Source of the DNA: Streptococcus sp. HF-1907
Lineage (GTDB): Bacteria > Bacillota > Bacilli > Lactobacillales > Streptococcaceae
Reading direction: 5' to 3'
DNA: 64,000 nucleotides
Assembly: GCF_015594605.1 (NCBI RefSeq)
Contig: NZ_JADNQT010000001.1
Location: 1-64,000 of the forward strand
The translations under genes were made by a program, and so were the position numbers. Shown here one piece after another: positions 49,021 through 58,391 of the stretch. The notes beneath the pieces were generated by a model. It was not told the origin of the DNA. It saw only the letters and a list, made by a program, of their open reading frames with translations, and ran no database searches. How positions within the stretch are numbered: the stretch's first letter is position 1; each line of letters opens with the position of its first letter.

Positions 49021-50218
49021 TTATGCCAGCAAGAGAGCTGTTAATATATCTTCAAAATCTTCATAGTCCCAAATAACTGGGACAGGGTAAGCAGGATTAG
49101 CTTCTGACATTGCTTGTTTAATAAGGTCAGGGAAGTCTTCGCATGACAGCTCTGCTATTTTTCCAGAAATACCAAATCGCTCCCGTAAGTTCTCTAAACG
49201 CTCAATAACCAGCTTTGCTTTTTCCCTAGGTTCTAAATCACGTCCTACTTGAATGGTATCAGCCAGCTTGGCTAGTGGCCCCGTGATAGCATCGCCATAA
49301 TGTCTCAAGACTAAAGGCATTAACTTGACTATTGATAACACCATGCGTCAAGCCATATCGTCCTCCGATAGCGTGGGAAATGGCATGGATATAGCCAACG
49401 AAATTAGTTGTGATGGCTAGTCCTGCCTGGTAAGAGCCGACAAGTAGGTTTTCTCTGGCTTGCATATTTTGTGGCTCCTTCACGGCTAGTTCAATATTAT
49501 TGATAAGTAAGGGGAAGGCGGTTTCGGATGCTATTCGTGTTTTACGTGAAGCGAATTTATTAGTGTAGGCTTCGATAACGTGACTGACGGCATCCATGCC
49601 CGATGAAATAGTTAGTGAACTTGGTAAACTTGTCGTGAGAACGGGGTCGAGAATAACTGTTTTAGGGACTAGACGAAGGTCATTGATTGGAGTTTTAATA
49701 TGCTTGCCGTCAATGTGTTTTGTGATGACAGCGCCAGCAGTTATTTCTGAACCAGAACCCGCTGTAGTCGGCACAGCATAAAAAGGCGGAAGTGGCTTAG
49801 ATAGAAAACTAGGTGAATTCGGATTAAAGTTGAGGTTGGCAATGCAAGCGCCAGCAATTTTAGCACAATCTAGTACAGAACCACCACCGATAGCAACAAT
49901 AGCTTGAGTACCACGCTTGCGGCAAGCTTCTTTCGCTTCCAAAACATTATCGGTCGTTGGGTCAGGCTGAATAGACGTGAATGTCGTATAAGAAATGCCA
50001 TTGCGATTAAGCCCCTCAAAGAAATCTGACAAGCTACCTCGTTTGATCATGCCAGGCGTGGTCATCACAAAAACGTGTAAAATCTGATCTCGCACTAGTA
50101 TCTTGGGCAAGTCGAGTAATTTTTCTTCCCCCACAAGGAGTTCTTGTCTGTAGGGGAGTTGCCCCATGACTTTAGCAAAAATAAATTGCCTGCTACGTGT
50201 TAAAAATGCCATTGCCAT
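49021..50218 (-). pseudogene. Iron-containing alcohol dehydrogenase, frameshifted
   Basis: Type III alcohol dehydrogenase. The front part (from 50218) has AIGGGSVLDCAKIAG (nucleotide loop), AVPTTAGSGSEITAGAVI, and the metal-binding HVIEAYTNK and HAISHAIGGRYGLTHG. After LTHGVINSQ the frame shifts; the rest (to 49021) reads LMPLVLRHYGDAI and ends in FEDILTALLLA. The break is near 49320-49326, one extra base in CAAGTTAATG. Total length would be about 398 residues. The substrate is unknown; it would reduce short aldehydes with NAD(P)H. Confidence 0.82.
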
Positions 50219-50316
50219 CCTCTTTCTTGGATAAATCTAATTGATGTTATTATATCACGGGGGTAAAACAACATCAAAAAACGAGTCTTGTGAAGGTAAT
50301 TCCATTTAAAAATGGC

Positions 50317-50344
50317 TTGAAATATCAAGCCAAAATGTTATAAT
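50317..50344 (+). promoter_or_regulatory. Promoter of the xpt-pbuX operon
   Basis: TTGAAA (50317-50322), 16 bp, TATAAT (50339-50344), extended by TGT before the -10. Transcription would start near 50351, shortly before the riboswitch. Confidence 0.75.
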
Positions 50345-50372
50345 AAATACCCAAATAAAAATTTAATATCTA

Positions 50373-50439
50373 TTACTTATTTATGCTGAAAATTGGTTCA
50401 GCGTCTCTACAAGACACCGTAATGTCTAACAATAAGTAA
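50373..50439 (+). promoter_or_regulatory. Purine (guanine-class) riboswitch aptamer
   Basis: P1 is a perfect 9-bp pairing, TTACTTATT (50373-50381) with AATAAGTAA (50431-50439). P2 is GCTGAA/TTCAGC around AAATTGG; J2/3 is GTCTCTACA; P3 is AGACA/TGTCT with the loop CCGTAA. The J3/1 strand AACAAT carries a C at the ligand-specifying position, consistent with guanine or xanthine rather than adenine. The downstream genes, a xanthine phosphoribosyltransferase and a xanthine permease, agree. Confidence 0.85.
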
Positions 50440-50536
50440 GCTCATAGCTTGCCTTATTGCTTTCATTTGATGAAATAGCAAGCAGAGAATCATTATTTTC
50501 TCTGCTTCGCGATAAGGTAGGCTATTTTGATTTTTA
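50431..50536 (+). terminator. Expression platform of the purine riboswitch
   Basis: An antiterminator can form between AATAAG and CTTATT (50431-50457), which uses the 3' strand of P1. The terminator has an outer stem AAATAGC/GCTATTT (50473-50479, 50521-50527), an inner perfect stem AAGCAGAGAA/TTCTCTGCTT (50480-50489, 50498-50507), then TGATTTTT. Ligand binding would favour P1 and termination. Confidence 0.65.
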
Positions 50537-50552
50537 GAAAAAGAGGTTATTT

Positions 50553-51134
50553 ATGAAACTGCTAGAAGATCGTATCTTGAAAGATGGCGATATTATCGGT
50601 GAAAACATTCTTAAAGTCGATTCATTTTTGACACACCAAGTCGATTTTGAATTGATGCAAGAAATTGGTAAAGTCTTTGCGGACAAATACAAGGATGCAG
50701 GCATCACAAAAGTGGTAACTATTGAAGCATCCGGCATCGCGCCAGCTGTCTATACAGCACAAGCGCTCAATGTTCCAATGATTTTTGCCAAAAAAGCAAA
50801 AAATATTACCATGAACGAGGGCATCTTGACTGCTGAAGTTTACTCATTTACAAAACAAGTGATGAGTCAAGTTTCCATTGCATCAAAATTCCTTTCAGAA
50901 GATGATACGGTTCTTATCGTGGATGATTTCTTGGCAAATGGTCAAGCTGCCAAAGGCTTGATGGAGATTATTGGTCAAGCGGGAGCTGCTGTTGCTGGTG
51001 TCGGAATTGTTATTGAAAAATCTTTCCAAGACGGTCGAGCTCTTCTTGAAGCACAAGGTGTTCCTGTGACATCACTCGCTCGTATTCAAGAATTTAAAGA
51101 CGGCTCAATTATTTTTGCGGAGGCTGATGCATAA
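50553..51134 (+). CDS. xpt: Xanthine phosphoribosyltransferase
   Basis: A 193-residue type I phosphoribosyltransferase that salvages xanthine to XMP. The PRPP-binding motif is [14 protein letters not shown] (about 125-138), preceded by the EASGIAPA stretch of the xanthine enzyme. AAGAGGTTATTT precedes the ATG. It is the first gene behind the purine riboswitch and runs 2 bp before pbuX. Confidence 0.95.
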   Translation: MKLLEDRILKDGDIIGENILKVDSFLTHQVDFELMQEIGKVFADKYKDAGITKVVTIEASGIAPAVYTAQALNVPMIFAKKAKNITMNEGILTAEVYSFTKQVMSQVSIASKFLSEDDTVLIVDDFLANGQAAKGLMEIIGQAGAAVAGVGIVIEKSFQDGRALLEAQGVPVTSLARIQEFKDGSIIFAEADA

Positions 51135-51136
51135 TC

Positions 51137-52414
51137 ATGGAATTTAACGAACAAAAACATTCACAGGCGGCCATTCTTGGACTTCAACATTTATTAGCCA
51201 TGTATGCAGGGTCTATTCTAGTACCAATCATGATTGCTAGCGCTCTAAATTACACATCAGCTCAGCTGACATATCTGATTTCAACTGACATTTTTATGTG
51301 TGGGGTTGCCACCTTCTTGCAATTACAACTCCGCAAACAATTTGGAGTTGGTCTACCAGTCGTTCTTGGTTGTGCCTTTCAATCGGTAGCACCGTTATCA
51401 ATCATTGGTGCCAAACAAGGTTCAGGCTATATGTTTGGAGCTTTGATTGTATCAGGAATTTACGTTATTCTCATTTCAGGCATCTTTTCAAAAATTGCGA
51501 ATTTCTTCCCACCAATTGTAACAGGTTCAGTGATTACAACGATTGGGTTGACTCTGATTCCTGTTGCCATGGGAAATATGGGGAATAATGTTGATAAACC
51601 AACGGCTCAATCAATGATTCTAGCTTTGCTGACAATTGCTATCGTTTTAGCGGTAAATATTTTCGCTAAGGGGTTCATTAAGTCCATTTCAATTTTAATC
51701 GGCTTGATTGGTGGAACCATTGTTGCAGCCTTCATGGGCTTGGTGGACACTTCTGTTGTTACCCAAGCACCGCTTGTTCACATTCCGCAACCATTCTATT
51801 TTGGAGCCCCAAAATTTGAAATCACTTCAATCGTCATGATGTGTATCATCGCAACAGTATCAATGGTTGAATCAACTGGTGTTTACCTTGCCTTGTCTGA
51901 TTTAACTCATGATAAATTGGACAGCACCCGCCTTCGTAATGGTTATCGTGCAGAAGGGCTTGCTGTTTTACTCGGTGGTATTTTTAATACCTTCCCTTAT
52001 ACAGGTTTTTCACAAAACGTTGGCTTGGTTCAATTGTCAGGTATCAAAACGCGTCGTCCAATCTCTTACACCGCTGGCTTCCTTGTAGTTCTTGGCTTGG
52101 TTCCTAAATTTGGAGCCATGGCACAAATGATTCCTAGCCCAGTTCTAGGTGGTGCAATGTTAGTTCTCTTTGGAATGGTGGCCCTTCAAGGAATGCAAAT
52201 GCTACGTGCAGTTGATTTTAAAAATAATGAACACAACTTTATCATCGCAGCTGTTTCGATTGCAGCAGGGGTTGGGTTTAATAATACTAATCTTTTCACT
52301 AGCTTGCCAAATACAGTTCAGATGTTCTTGACAAACGGGATTGTTATTGCAACTGTCTTCGCGGTTGTACTAAACCTTATTTTAAATGGTCTTGATAACT
52401 CACAATCTAACTAA
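51137..52414 (+). CDS. pbuX: Xanthine permease
   Basis: A 425-residue nucleobase/cation symporter of the NCS2/UraA type with about 12-14 spans. Family signatures: LGLQHLLAMYAGSILVPIM near the N-terminus, GCAFQSVAP, and the NAT motif region STGVYLALSDLT and NTFPYTGFSQNVGLVQLSGIKTR. With xpt it brings in and salvages xanthine under riboswitch control. Confidence 0.93.
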   Translation: MEFNEQKHSQAAILGLQHLLAMYAGSILVPIMIASALNYTSAQLTYLISTDIFMCGVATFLQLQLRKQFGVGLPVVLGCAFQSVAPLSIIGAKQGSGYMFGALIVSGIYVILISGIFSKIANFFPPIVTGSVITTIGLTLIPVAMGNMGNNVDKPTAQSMILALLTIAIVLAVNIFAKGFIKSISILIGLIGGTIVAAFMGLVDTSVVTQAPLVHIPQPFYFGAPKFEITSIVMMCIIATVSMVESTGVYLALSDLTHDKLDSTRLRNGYRAEGLAVLLGGIFNTFPYTGFSQNVGLVQLSGIKTRRPISYTAGFLVVLGLVPKFGAMAQMIPSPVLGGAMLVLFGMVALQGMQMLRAVDFKNNEHNFIIAAVSIAAGVGFNNTNLFTSLPNTVQMFLTNGIVIATVFAVVLNLILNGLDNSQSN

Positions 52415-52456
52415 TAAAAAGCACTTTAGAGTTTGATATCTGAAGTGCTTTTCTCA
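52415..52456 (+). terminator. Terminator of the xpt-pbuX operon
   Basis: AAAAAGCACTTTAGA and TCTGAAGTGCTTTT form a long imperfect stem ending in a T-run. Confidence 0.75.
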
Positions 52457-52470
52457 TGTGTTCCGTCGCC

Positions 52471-53262
52471 TTAATTTTCGCGATGATTAGTTTTGGTTTG
52501 ATTGAGCCAAGCGTAGGCTAGTCCGATAAAGACGCCACCGCCAATCCAGTTACCAAAGAAGACAACAATCCATTGACGGAGGACATTCATAACATTGAGC
52601 CCTTTGATATTTGGAATATCACTGAAAGCAGCTAGCATGAATGAAGCAAAGTTTGCAATCAAGTGTTCATTTACTAAAAAGACAAACATAAAGATGGCAG
52701 ATACCGCAATGGTGATTTTGGCAGATTCTTCTTTCAAAAGCATGTAGCCAAGAATAGCAACGTTGACAAAAATATTAGCTGTGATTCCTTCGAAGAAATT
52801 ATTCCAATTAGATTTACCAAGTTTTGTTTGGACAGCATTGACCATAAAACTATTTTGATTGAGGTGGTCAAATGAGAAGGACTGGTTAAATAGCCAAGCT
52901 AAAATAGTAGCTCCAACAAAATTAAAGAATGTGCAGTAGAGCAAGATTGTAATAGCTTTCTTCCATGAAATAGACTTGTAGTAGGCACCAGACGTTAGAT
53001 ACATCATATTCGACGTAGCTAATTCACCGTTGAAGATAAGCACGTAAGCCAGTCCAAAGGCAAAAGTGAAAGCAAAGGCAAAACGTGATAGGGCTGGGAT
53101 GCCTGTGCCAATTACGTCAGCAGCAATAATCCCAACAGCTGTACTCATTGTTAGATAAGCGCCAGCTAACATTGAGCGTAGCGCGTAGCGTCCCAAGCTC
53201 TCATCAAAAAGAGCTTCTTTTTTAGCACAAGCGGCAGCAATTTTTTCTTGAAATGGTGTCAT
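52471..53262 (-). CDS. Formate/nitrite transporter family channel
   Basis: A 263-residue FNT-family channel with six predicted membrane helices. Conserved pieces are FNGELATSNMMYLT and NFVGATILAW, and GNWIGGGVFIGLAYAW near the C-terminus. Such channels carry formate, nitrite, hydrosulfide or other small anions. In a fermenting streptococcus with pyruvate formate-lyase, formate is likely. It is downstream of the flavin operon but separated from it by a terminator-like hairpin. Confidence 0.87.
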   Translation of the reverse strand: MTPFQEKIAAACAKKEALFDESLGRYALRSMLAGAYLTMSTAVGIIAADVIGTGIPALSRFAFAFTFAFGLAYVLIFNGELATSNMMYLTSGAYYKSISWKKAITILLYCTFFNFVGATILAWLFNQSFSFDHLNQNSFMVNAVQTKLGKSNWNNFFEGITANIFVNVAILGYMLLKEESAKITIAVSAIFMFVFLVNEHLIANFASFMLAAFSDIPNIKGLNVMNVLRQWIVVFFGNWIGGGVFIGLAYAWLNQTKTNHREN

Positions 53263-53300
53263 AAATCAACCTCTTTAATATTATTTTCCTAAAATTTCCC

Positions 53301-53348
53301 CAAAAAAAGAGAGAGACTGGCTTAGTAGCAGGTCTCAGCTCTTTTTCA
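53301..53348 (-). terminator. Terminator of the flavin operon
   Basis: On the reverse strand AAAAAGAGCTGAGACC pairs imperfectly with AGTCTCTCTCTTTTT, ending in a long T-run. Confidence 0.6.
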
Positions 53349-53361
53349 AATGTTCAATCGT

Positions 53362-54612
53362 TTAGTGTGAAGAAGCACCAGAAGTGGCATCAGCTTCAGC
53401 AGCAGGTGCACTAGCATGACCACCGTCGCTTGAAGAAGCACCAGAAGTAGCATCAGCACTAGGAGCGCTAGCAGCAGGTGCGAATGGTCCTGAACCTCCG
53501 ACCAAACGTTGACCAGTTGTTTGAAGATACCAGTCTAACCAAGGTTTAAAGTTGAAAACGATTTCGTTGATACCTGCGTAAGAACCGTCATCGTAGTACA
53601 TTGCTTGGTAATTGTGAGTGTTGAGGACAGCTGGGTTTGGATTCGGAATTAAGGTACGGACGTACTCTTGATTACCGTTACGGAGCGTTCCAATTACCCA
53701 TTCAACATTTTTCATGCGGTTAGCTGGTAATGAAGCGTGAACGGTAGACATACGGCTTCCTGATTGTGATGGAACACGTTTAGCATACATCGTATCAGGA
53801 TCTTGGTGAGCGTTGTTGTAGTATAGGAATTGGTTGTTATCGTCAGCATAAGTCAATTCAAATGGCATTGATTTCAAAAACATGTTGATTTGGTCAACAG
53901 TCAAGATACCATGGTCAAGTTTAACGTAAGTGTCTCCTGAAACAGCACCTGTGATTTCAGCGACTTTTTCAACCCATTCTGGATCATCAGGGTCAACTTC
54001 AGTGACAGTTGTTGAAATTGGATGGTTACAATCCAAGTCTTCAGGAGCAATTGGCTTTGGTTTTTTCAATTTAGAAACGACCTCTACATACTTGATGAAG
54101 TTATCAAGACAAGATTCAAGGAATTTAATGGTTCCTTCATTTGTGATATTACCTTTATCGTCGAAAGCTTCTTTAGCTTTGCCGAGCAAGAATTCATTTC
54201 CAGGAAGTGTGTAAGCATTAACACCTGGAGCGTCTAAAATTTTACGTAAGTGTACTTGGGCACGTGATGTTCCTTGGTCATAGTAAGAAGCACCAACGAT
54301 CATGATAGGTTTGTTTTCAAAAGGATGAACTTCAAATGACATCCATTCTAGAACACTCTTCAAAGCAGCTGTGATGGTATGATTGTGTTCAGGTGTAGCG
54401 ATGATGACACCGTCTGCGCGAGTGATTTTATTGTAAATGAGTCGAAGTTGGAAACTTTCTTTCCAATCTTGATCTTGGTTGAACATTGGAACTTCGTCAA
54501 TTTCTAGAAGTTCCAATTCAAATTTTGTTTTAAAATGACAACGAATAAACTCTAAGAGCATGCGATTATATGACTGCTCTGCATTTGATCCAACGATACC
54601 TACGAATTTCAT
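53362..54612 (-). CDS. NADPH-dependent FMN reductase fused to a PAS-like module with two DATSGAS tails
   Basis: A 416-residue fusion. Residues 1-190 are a flavodoxin-fold FMN reductase (GIVGSNAEQSYNR, IIATPEHNHTITAALKSVLEW, TSRAQVHLRKIL). A linker follows, then a PAS-like module (about 235-375) homologous to the protein at 47289. A 45-residue Ala/Ser tail ends it with D387ATSGAS393 and D408ATSGAS414, coded by a 63-bp DNA repeat. The motif fits ApbE flavinylation sites. There is no signal peptide, so it is cytosolic. The downstream order on this strand, after ApbE and the second reductase, makes a three-gene operon. Predicted role: an NAD(P)H oxidoreductase with covalently held flavins. Confidence 0.75.
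   Translation of the reverse strand: MKFVGIVGSNAEQSYNRMLLEFIRCHFKTKFELELLEIDEVPMFNQDQDWKESFQLRLIYNKITRADGVIIATPEHNHTITAALKSVLEWMSFEVHPFENKPIMIVGASYYDQGTSRAQVHLRKILDAPGVNAYTLPGNEFLLGKAKEAFDDKGNITNEGTIKFLESCLDNFIKYVEVVSKLKKPKPIAPEDLDCNHPISTTVTEVDPDDPEWVEKVAEITGAVSGDTYVKLDHGILTVDQINMFLKSMPFELTYADDNNQFLYYNNAHQDPDTMYAKRVPSQSGSRMSTVHASLPANRMKNVEWVIGTLRNGNQEYVRTLIPNPNPAVLNTHNYQAMYYDDGSYAGINEIVFNFKPWLDWYLQTTGQRLVGGSGPFAPAASAPSADATSGASSSDGGHASAPAAEADATSGASSH
53368..53456. repeat. 63-bp direct repeat encoding the duplicated flavinylation-type motif
   Basis: TGAAGAAGCACCAGAAGT begins at 53368 and again at 53431, exactly 63 bp (21 codons) apart, and the similarity continues through GGCATCAGC / AGCATCAGC. 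On the coding strand each copy encodes ADATSGASS. Confidence 0.8.
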
Positions 54613-54635
54613 GTGATTATTCCCTTTCTAAACTC

Positions 54636-55238
54636 TTATAAACTTTCCCAGTCAAAATTTTCAGCTTCTTTGTGTAGTAAATCTTGAGCATTTTGCAATT
54701 TTCCAGCAATTTTAACAAAAATGCGGAAATCATCAAAGATAGCATCCAATTTTTTAACAGTGTCTAAGTCACGAAGATTGCCCTCTTGGTCAAATGCTTG
54801 TAGTGAATGTGAAAGCAAGAATTCACCTGGCAAGACAGTAGCTTTCAATTCAGGTGCATTGAGGATTTGACGCAATTGTAATTGTGCACGAGAAGAACCA
54901 AGTGTGCCGTAAGAAGCACCAGTAATCATGACCGGTTTGTTGAGAAGTGGGAAAATACCGTAGGATAACCAAGCAAGTGCATTCATCAAGGCTGCTGGGA
55001 TAGAATGGTCGTATTCAGGTGTGCCAATGATGACACCGTCAGCAGCTTCGATTTTAGTAGCAATGTCGAGAACAGAATCTGGAACAGTTTTATCTGCCGG
55101 TTTATTAAAGACAGGCAAATCTTTTATTTCAACTAGTTCAATATCCACTGTTTCTGCATAATGCTTTTGAATGTATTGCAATAATTGACGATTGGTTGAT
55201 TTTGCTGAGTTAGTCCCAACGATGCCAATAAGTTTCAT
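54636..55238 (-). CDS. NADPH-dependent FMN reductase
   Basis: A 200-residue flavodoxin-fold reductase, similar to the first 190 residues of the fusion gene that follows (GIVGTNSAKSTNRQLLQYIQ, IIGTPEYDHSIPAALMNALAW, SSRAQLQLRQIL). It uses NAD(P)H to reduce free or bound FMN. It lacks the PAS module and the tail. It lies between apbE and the fusion gene with short gaps, which suggests it reduces or supplies flavin in the same pathway. AAAGAGGAATTGTTAC precedes the ATG. Confidence 0.85.
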   Translation of the reverse strand: MKLIGIVGTNSAKSTNRQLLQYIQKHYAETVDIELVEIKDLPVFNKPADKTVPDSVLDIATKIEAADGVIIGTPEYDHSIPAALMNALAWLSYGIFPLLNKPVMITGASYGTLGSSRAQLQLRQILNAPELKATVLPGEFLLSHSLQAFDQEGNLRDLDTVKKLDAIFDDFRIFVKIAGKLQNAQDLLHKEAENFDWESL

Positions 55239-55255
55239 GTAACAATTCCTCTTTC

Positions 55256-56194
55256 TTAAGAATAAAGTAGTTGAAAATCTTTTTGAAGCCCATCTGAAAC
55301 AAGCATACGATTATCTCGGGTGATAATGATACCTTCAATTCCAGGGGTTTCATTGATTGTCATATAAGCGTCGATTATCGGAAGCCCAAATAATCTAGTG
55401 GTCCAAATCTCACAGTCAACGGACTGGTCTGCAACGATTGTCAAACTAGCCATCTCTGTATCAATCGGGTAACCTGTGTAGCGGTCAAAAATATGATGGT
55501 AATCTTTACCTTGAAAGGTCAAATGGCGTTCATAGATACCAGATGTTACAACGGACTGATTTTGAACTTTGACAATTCCCACATTTTCACCACGTTTTTT
55601 TTGAGGGTTCTGTATGCCGATATACCAAGAGCCATCTTCACGTTTAGGATTATCTCCGTAAACCAGAACATTACCTCCCAGATTAATCAAGGCAGAAGCG
55701 ACAGCCTCTTTTTTGAGATAATCGATAATCTTATCAGCGATGTAGCCCTTAGCTATTGAACCAAGATCTAGTTTCATACCTCTCTTAGTTAGAAAAACGC
55801 TTGATTTCCCCTCGTCCAGTTCGATGAGGTTTGGATCGGTGACAGCCAAAACTTCTTGAATCTGTTTGTCTTCGGGAACGTTAGCATCAGCAAAGCCAAT
55901 TCGCCAAGTTTGAACCAGCGGTCCAATCGCGATATTGAGATTGGAAGGAGTAGAGAGACTGTGCTTCTTACCCAAAGCAATCAAATAGAACAACTCTTGA
56001 TCCACCTTAACAGGTGCAATCCCCGCTTGGTTATTGATCTCCATCAGCTCTGAATCCATATCGTTTGCACTAAAGCGATTCTTGTAGTCTTCCAATTGTT
56101 GACAAACCGTTTTGATATGTTCGTCCGCTTTATCAGAATCAATGATGATATCAATTGTTGTTCCCATCATCTTGATACTATGAGAAAGTTGCAA
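55256..56194 (-). CDS. apbE: FAD:protein FMN transferase (ApbE), cytosolic form
   Basis: A 312-residue ApbE that attaches FMN from FAD to a Thr or Ser of target proteins, with Mg. Family motifs: MKLDLGSIAKGYIADKI (about 167-183), NLGGNVLVYG, and the active-site stretch YHHIFDRYTGYPIDTEMASLTIVADQS. Most ApbE proteins are exported lipoproteins; this one starts MQLSHSIKMMGT with no signal peptide or lipobox, so its targets should be cytoplasmic. It is the first gene of the operon whose last gene carries two candidate target motifs. Confidence 0.88.
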   Translation of the reverse strand: MQLSHSIKMMGTTIDIIIDSDKADEHIKTVCQQLEDYKNRFSANDMDSELMEINNQAGIAPVKVDQELFYLIALGKKHSLSTPSNLNIAIGPLVQTWRIGFADANVPEDKQIQEVLAVTDPNLIELDEGKSSVFLTKRGMKLDLGSIAKGYIADKIIDYLKKEAVASALINLGGNVLVYGDNPKREDGSWYIGIQNPQKKRGENVGIVKVQNQSVVTSGIYERHLTFQGKDYHHIFDRYTGYPIDTEMASLTIVADQSVDCEIWTTRLFGLPIIDAYMTINETPGIEGIIITRDNRMLVSDGLQKDFQLLYS

Positions 56195-56334
56195 AGTTTT
56201 ACCTCCAAATCGATTATATATCTATGATAACGTTTTCTTTCATAAAAATCAATGAAAATTTGCAAAAATTGGAAAAGTCAAGAAAAGTGTTTACTACATT
56301 TTTAAAAGATCAGATAATTTTGAACAAAAATAAA

Positions 56335-56368
56335 ACTATCCTAAAAAACAATGCTTTCAGGATAGTTG
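56335..56368 (-). terminator. Terminator after the 4-oxalocrotonate tautomerase gene
   Basis: AACTATCCT and AGGATAGTT are perfect 9-bp arms; on the reverse strand a TTTTATTTTT run follows. Confidence 0.65.
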
Positions 56369-56372
56369 TTTT

Positions 56373-56558
56373 CTAATTTTTCTTTTTCATTTCGCCGTGT
56401 GGGAAGTAAGTTCCTTCTGGCATATCGTTAATGAAAACGTGAATATTTTCCTTAGGTGCTTTAGCAATACGAGAAACAACATCTGTTACTTCGCGAGCAA
56501 GTTCGATTTTTTGTTCTTCTGTACGTCCTTCAAATAAATCAATTTTAACAAATGGCAT
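56373..56558 (-). CDS. 4-oxalocrotonate tautomerase family protein
   Basis: A 61-residue tautomerase subunit. Proline follows the initiator Met (MPFVKIDLFEGRTEEQK) and becomes the catalytic N-terminal base after Met removal. An Arg about residue 12 is also conserved. Streptococci commonly have one such gene of unknown physiological substrate. AAGGAGGCTTAC-like ribosome-binding sequence lies upstream on this strand. Confidence 0.88.
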   Translation of the reverse strand: MPFVKIDLFEGRTEEQKIELAREVTDVVSRIAKAPKENIHVFINDMPEGTYFPHGEMKKKN

Positions 56559-56705
56559 AGTAAGCCTCCTTAAATTTTTTCATTTTTATTATAACATAAA
56601 AGGTAGATTCTCAAGGAAATAATTCTAAGCTGACATGAGAGCTGGGAAATATCAAAAATTTATGATAAAATAGAAAGACATTAGTAGAAGGTAGGAAAGT
56701 CCATT

Positions 56706-57275
56706 TTGGCTCAATTGTATTACAAATATGGAACTATGAACTCTGGAAAGACCATTGAAATTTTAAAGGTGGCTCACAATTATGAGGAGCAGGGTAAGCC
56801 CGTCGTTATCATGACGAGTGCTCTGGATACGCGTGATGAATTTGGTGTGGTGTCTAGCCGTATTGGGATGAGACGCGAAGCGGTTCCCATCACTGACGAT
56901 ATGGATATCTTGACCTACATTAAAGAATTGCCTGAAAAACCTTACTGTGTCTTGATTGATGAATGTCAATTTTTAAGCAAGAAAAATGTCTATGACTTGG
57001 CTAAAGTCGTTGATGAATTGGATGTTCCTGTTATGGCATTCGGCTTGAAAAATGATTTTCAGAATGAATTATTTGAAGGGTCTAAATACCTCTTGCTCTT
57101 GGCCGATAAAATTGATGAAATCAAGACAATCTGCCAATTCTGCAGTAAAAAGGCGACCATGGTGCTTCGTACTGAAAATGGCAAACCTGTTTACGAGGGC
57201 GCTCAAATTCAGATTGGTGGGAACGAAACTTACATTCCTGTCTGCCGCAAGCACTATTTCAATCCAGACTTATAA
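56706..57275 (+). CDS. tdk: Thymidine kinase
   Basis: A 189-residue type II thymidine kinase that phosphorylates thymidine in pyrimidine salvage. Walker A is GTMNSGKT (9-16), Walker [10 protein letters not shown], the lasso region [15 protein letters not shown], and zinc-type cysteines in [10 protein letters not shown]...VCRKHY. The start is a TTG preceded by TAGGAAAG; no ATG is available upstream in frame. It begins the tdk-prfA-prmC-sua5-glyA row. Confidence 0.93.
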   Translation: MAQLYYKYGTMNSGKTIEILKVAHNYEEQGKPVVIMTSALDTRDEFGVVSSRIGMRREAVPITDDMDILTYIKELPEKPYCVLIDECQFLSKKNVYDLAKVVDELDVPVMAFGLKNDFQNELFEGSKYLLLLADKIDEIKTICQFCSKKATMVLRTENGKPVYEGAQIQIGGNETYIPVCRKHYFNPDL

Positions 57276-57311
57276 GCTCTGCTATTAACCCAAAAGGAGA
57301 AAAACGAGAAA

Positions 57312-58391
57312 ATGAATATCTATGATCAGCTACAAGCTGTTGAAGATCGCTACGAAGAATTGGGTGAGCTACTCAGTGACCCAGATGTGGTATCTGATAC
57401 CAAACGCTTTATGGAATTGTCGCGCGAAGAAGCCAATACCCGCGACACCGTAACAGCTTATCGTGAATACAAGCAAATCATCCAAAACATTGCTGATGCC
57501 GAAGAGATGATTAAAGACGCGTCAGGTGATGCTGATTTGGAAGAAATGGCGAAAGAAGAACTCAAAGAATCAAAGGCAGCCAAGGAAGAGTACGAAGAAA
57601 AACTCAAAATCTTGCTCTTACCAAAAGACCCTAACGATGATAAAAACATCATCCTAGAAATCCGTGGTGCTGCAGGTGGTGATGAGGCTGCGCTTTTTGC
57701 CGGAGACCTTCTCAATATGTACCAAAAATACGCTGAAACCCAAGGCTGGCGCTTTGAAGTTATGGAATCATCCATCAATGGCGTCGGTGGTATCAAAGAA
57801 GTAGTAGCCATGGTTTCAGGACAATCTGTTTATTCTAAATTGAAATACGAATCAGGTGCCCACCGTGTGCAACGTGTTCCTGTCACAGAAAGCCAAGGTC
57901 GTGTCCACACCTCTACAGCCACTGTTTTGGTCATGCCAGAGGTAGAAGAAGTTGAGTATGATATTGATCCAAAAGACCTTCGTGTTGACATCTACCACGC
58001 TTCAGGTGCCGGCGGACAAAACGTCAACAAGGTTGCGACAGCCGTCCGTATGGTTCACATTCCGACAGGTATCAAGGTTGAAATGCAGGAAGAACGTACG
58101 CAACAGAAGAACCGTGATAAAGCGATGAAAATCATCCGCGCCCGTGTTGCTGACCACTTCGCACAAATCGCCCAAGACGAGCAAGATGCTGAACGTAAAT
58201 CAACAATTGGTACCGGTGACCGTTCGGAACGCATCCGTACTTATAACTTCCCACAAAACCGTGTAACTGACCACCGTATCGGTTTAACTTTGCAAAAATT
58301 GGATACGATTTTGTCAGGTAAGATGGACGAAGTCATTGATGCCCTCGTTCTTTACGATCAAACCCAAAAACTAGAAGCGCTTAATAAATAA
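57312..58391 (+). CDS. prfA: Peptide chain release factor 1
   Basis: A 359-residue RF1 that ends translation at UAA and UAG. The GGQ motif is in [15 protein letters not shown] (about residue 235), and its glutamine is methylated by the next gene's product. The anticodon-like P-A/V-T region is about residues 184-187 (RVPVTES). The length is normal. AAAAGGAGAAAAACG precedes the ATG. Confidence 0.96.
   Translation: MNIYDQLQAVEDRYEELGELLSDPDVVSDTKRFMELSREEANTRDTVTAYREYKQIIQNIADAEEMIKDASGDADLEEMAKEELKESKAAKEEYEEKLKILLLPKDPNDDKNIILEIRGAAGGDEAALFAGDLLNMYQKYAETQGWRFEVMESSINGVGGIKEVVAMVSGQSVYSKLKYESGAHRVQRVPVTESQGRVHTSTATVLVMPEVEEVEYDIDPKDLRVDIYHASGAGGQNVNKVATAVRMVHIPTGIKVEMQEERTQQKNRDKAMKIIRARVADHFAQIAQDEQDAERKSTIGTGDRSERIRTYNFPQNRVTDHRIGLTLQKLDTILSGKMDEVIDALVLYDQTQKLEALNK

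Noticed and set aside
49021..49344. The short downstream frame as an independent small protein
   Set aside because: It continues the iron alcohol dehydrogenase exactly after the LTHG motif, so it is the rear part of one frameshifted gene.
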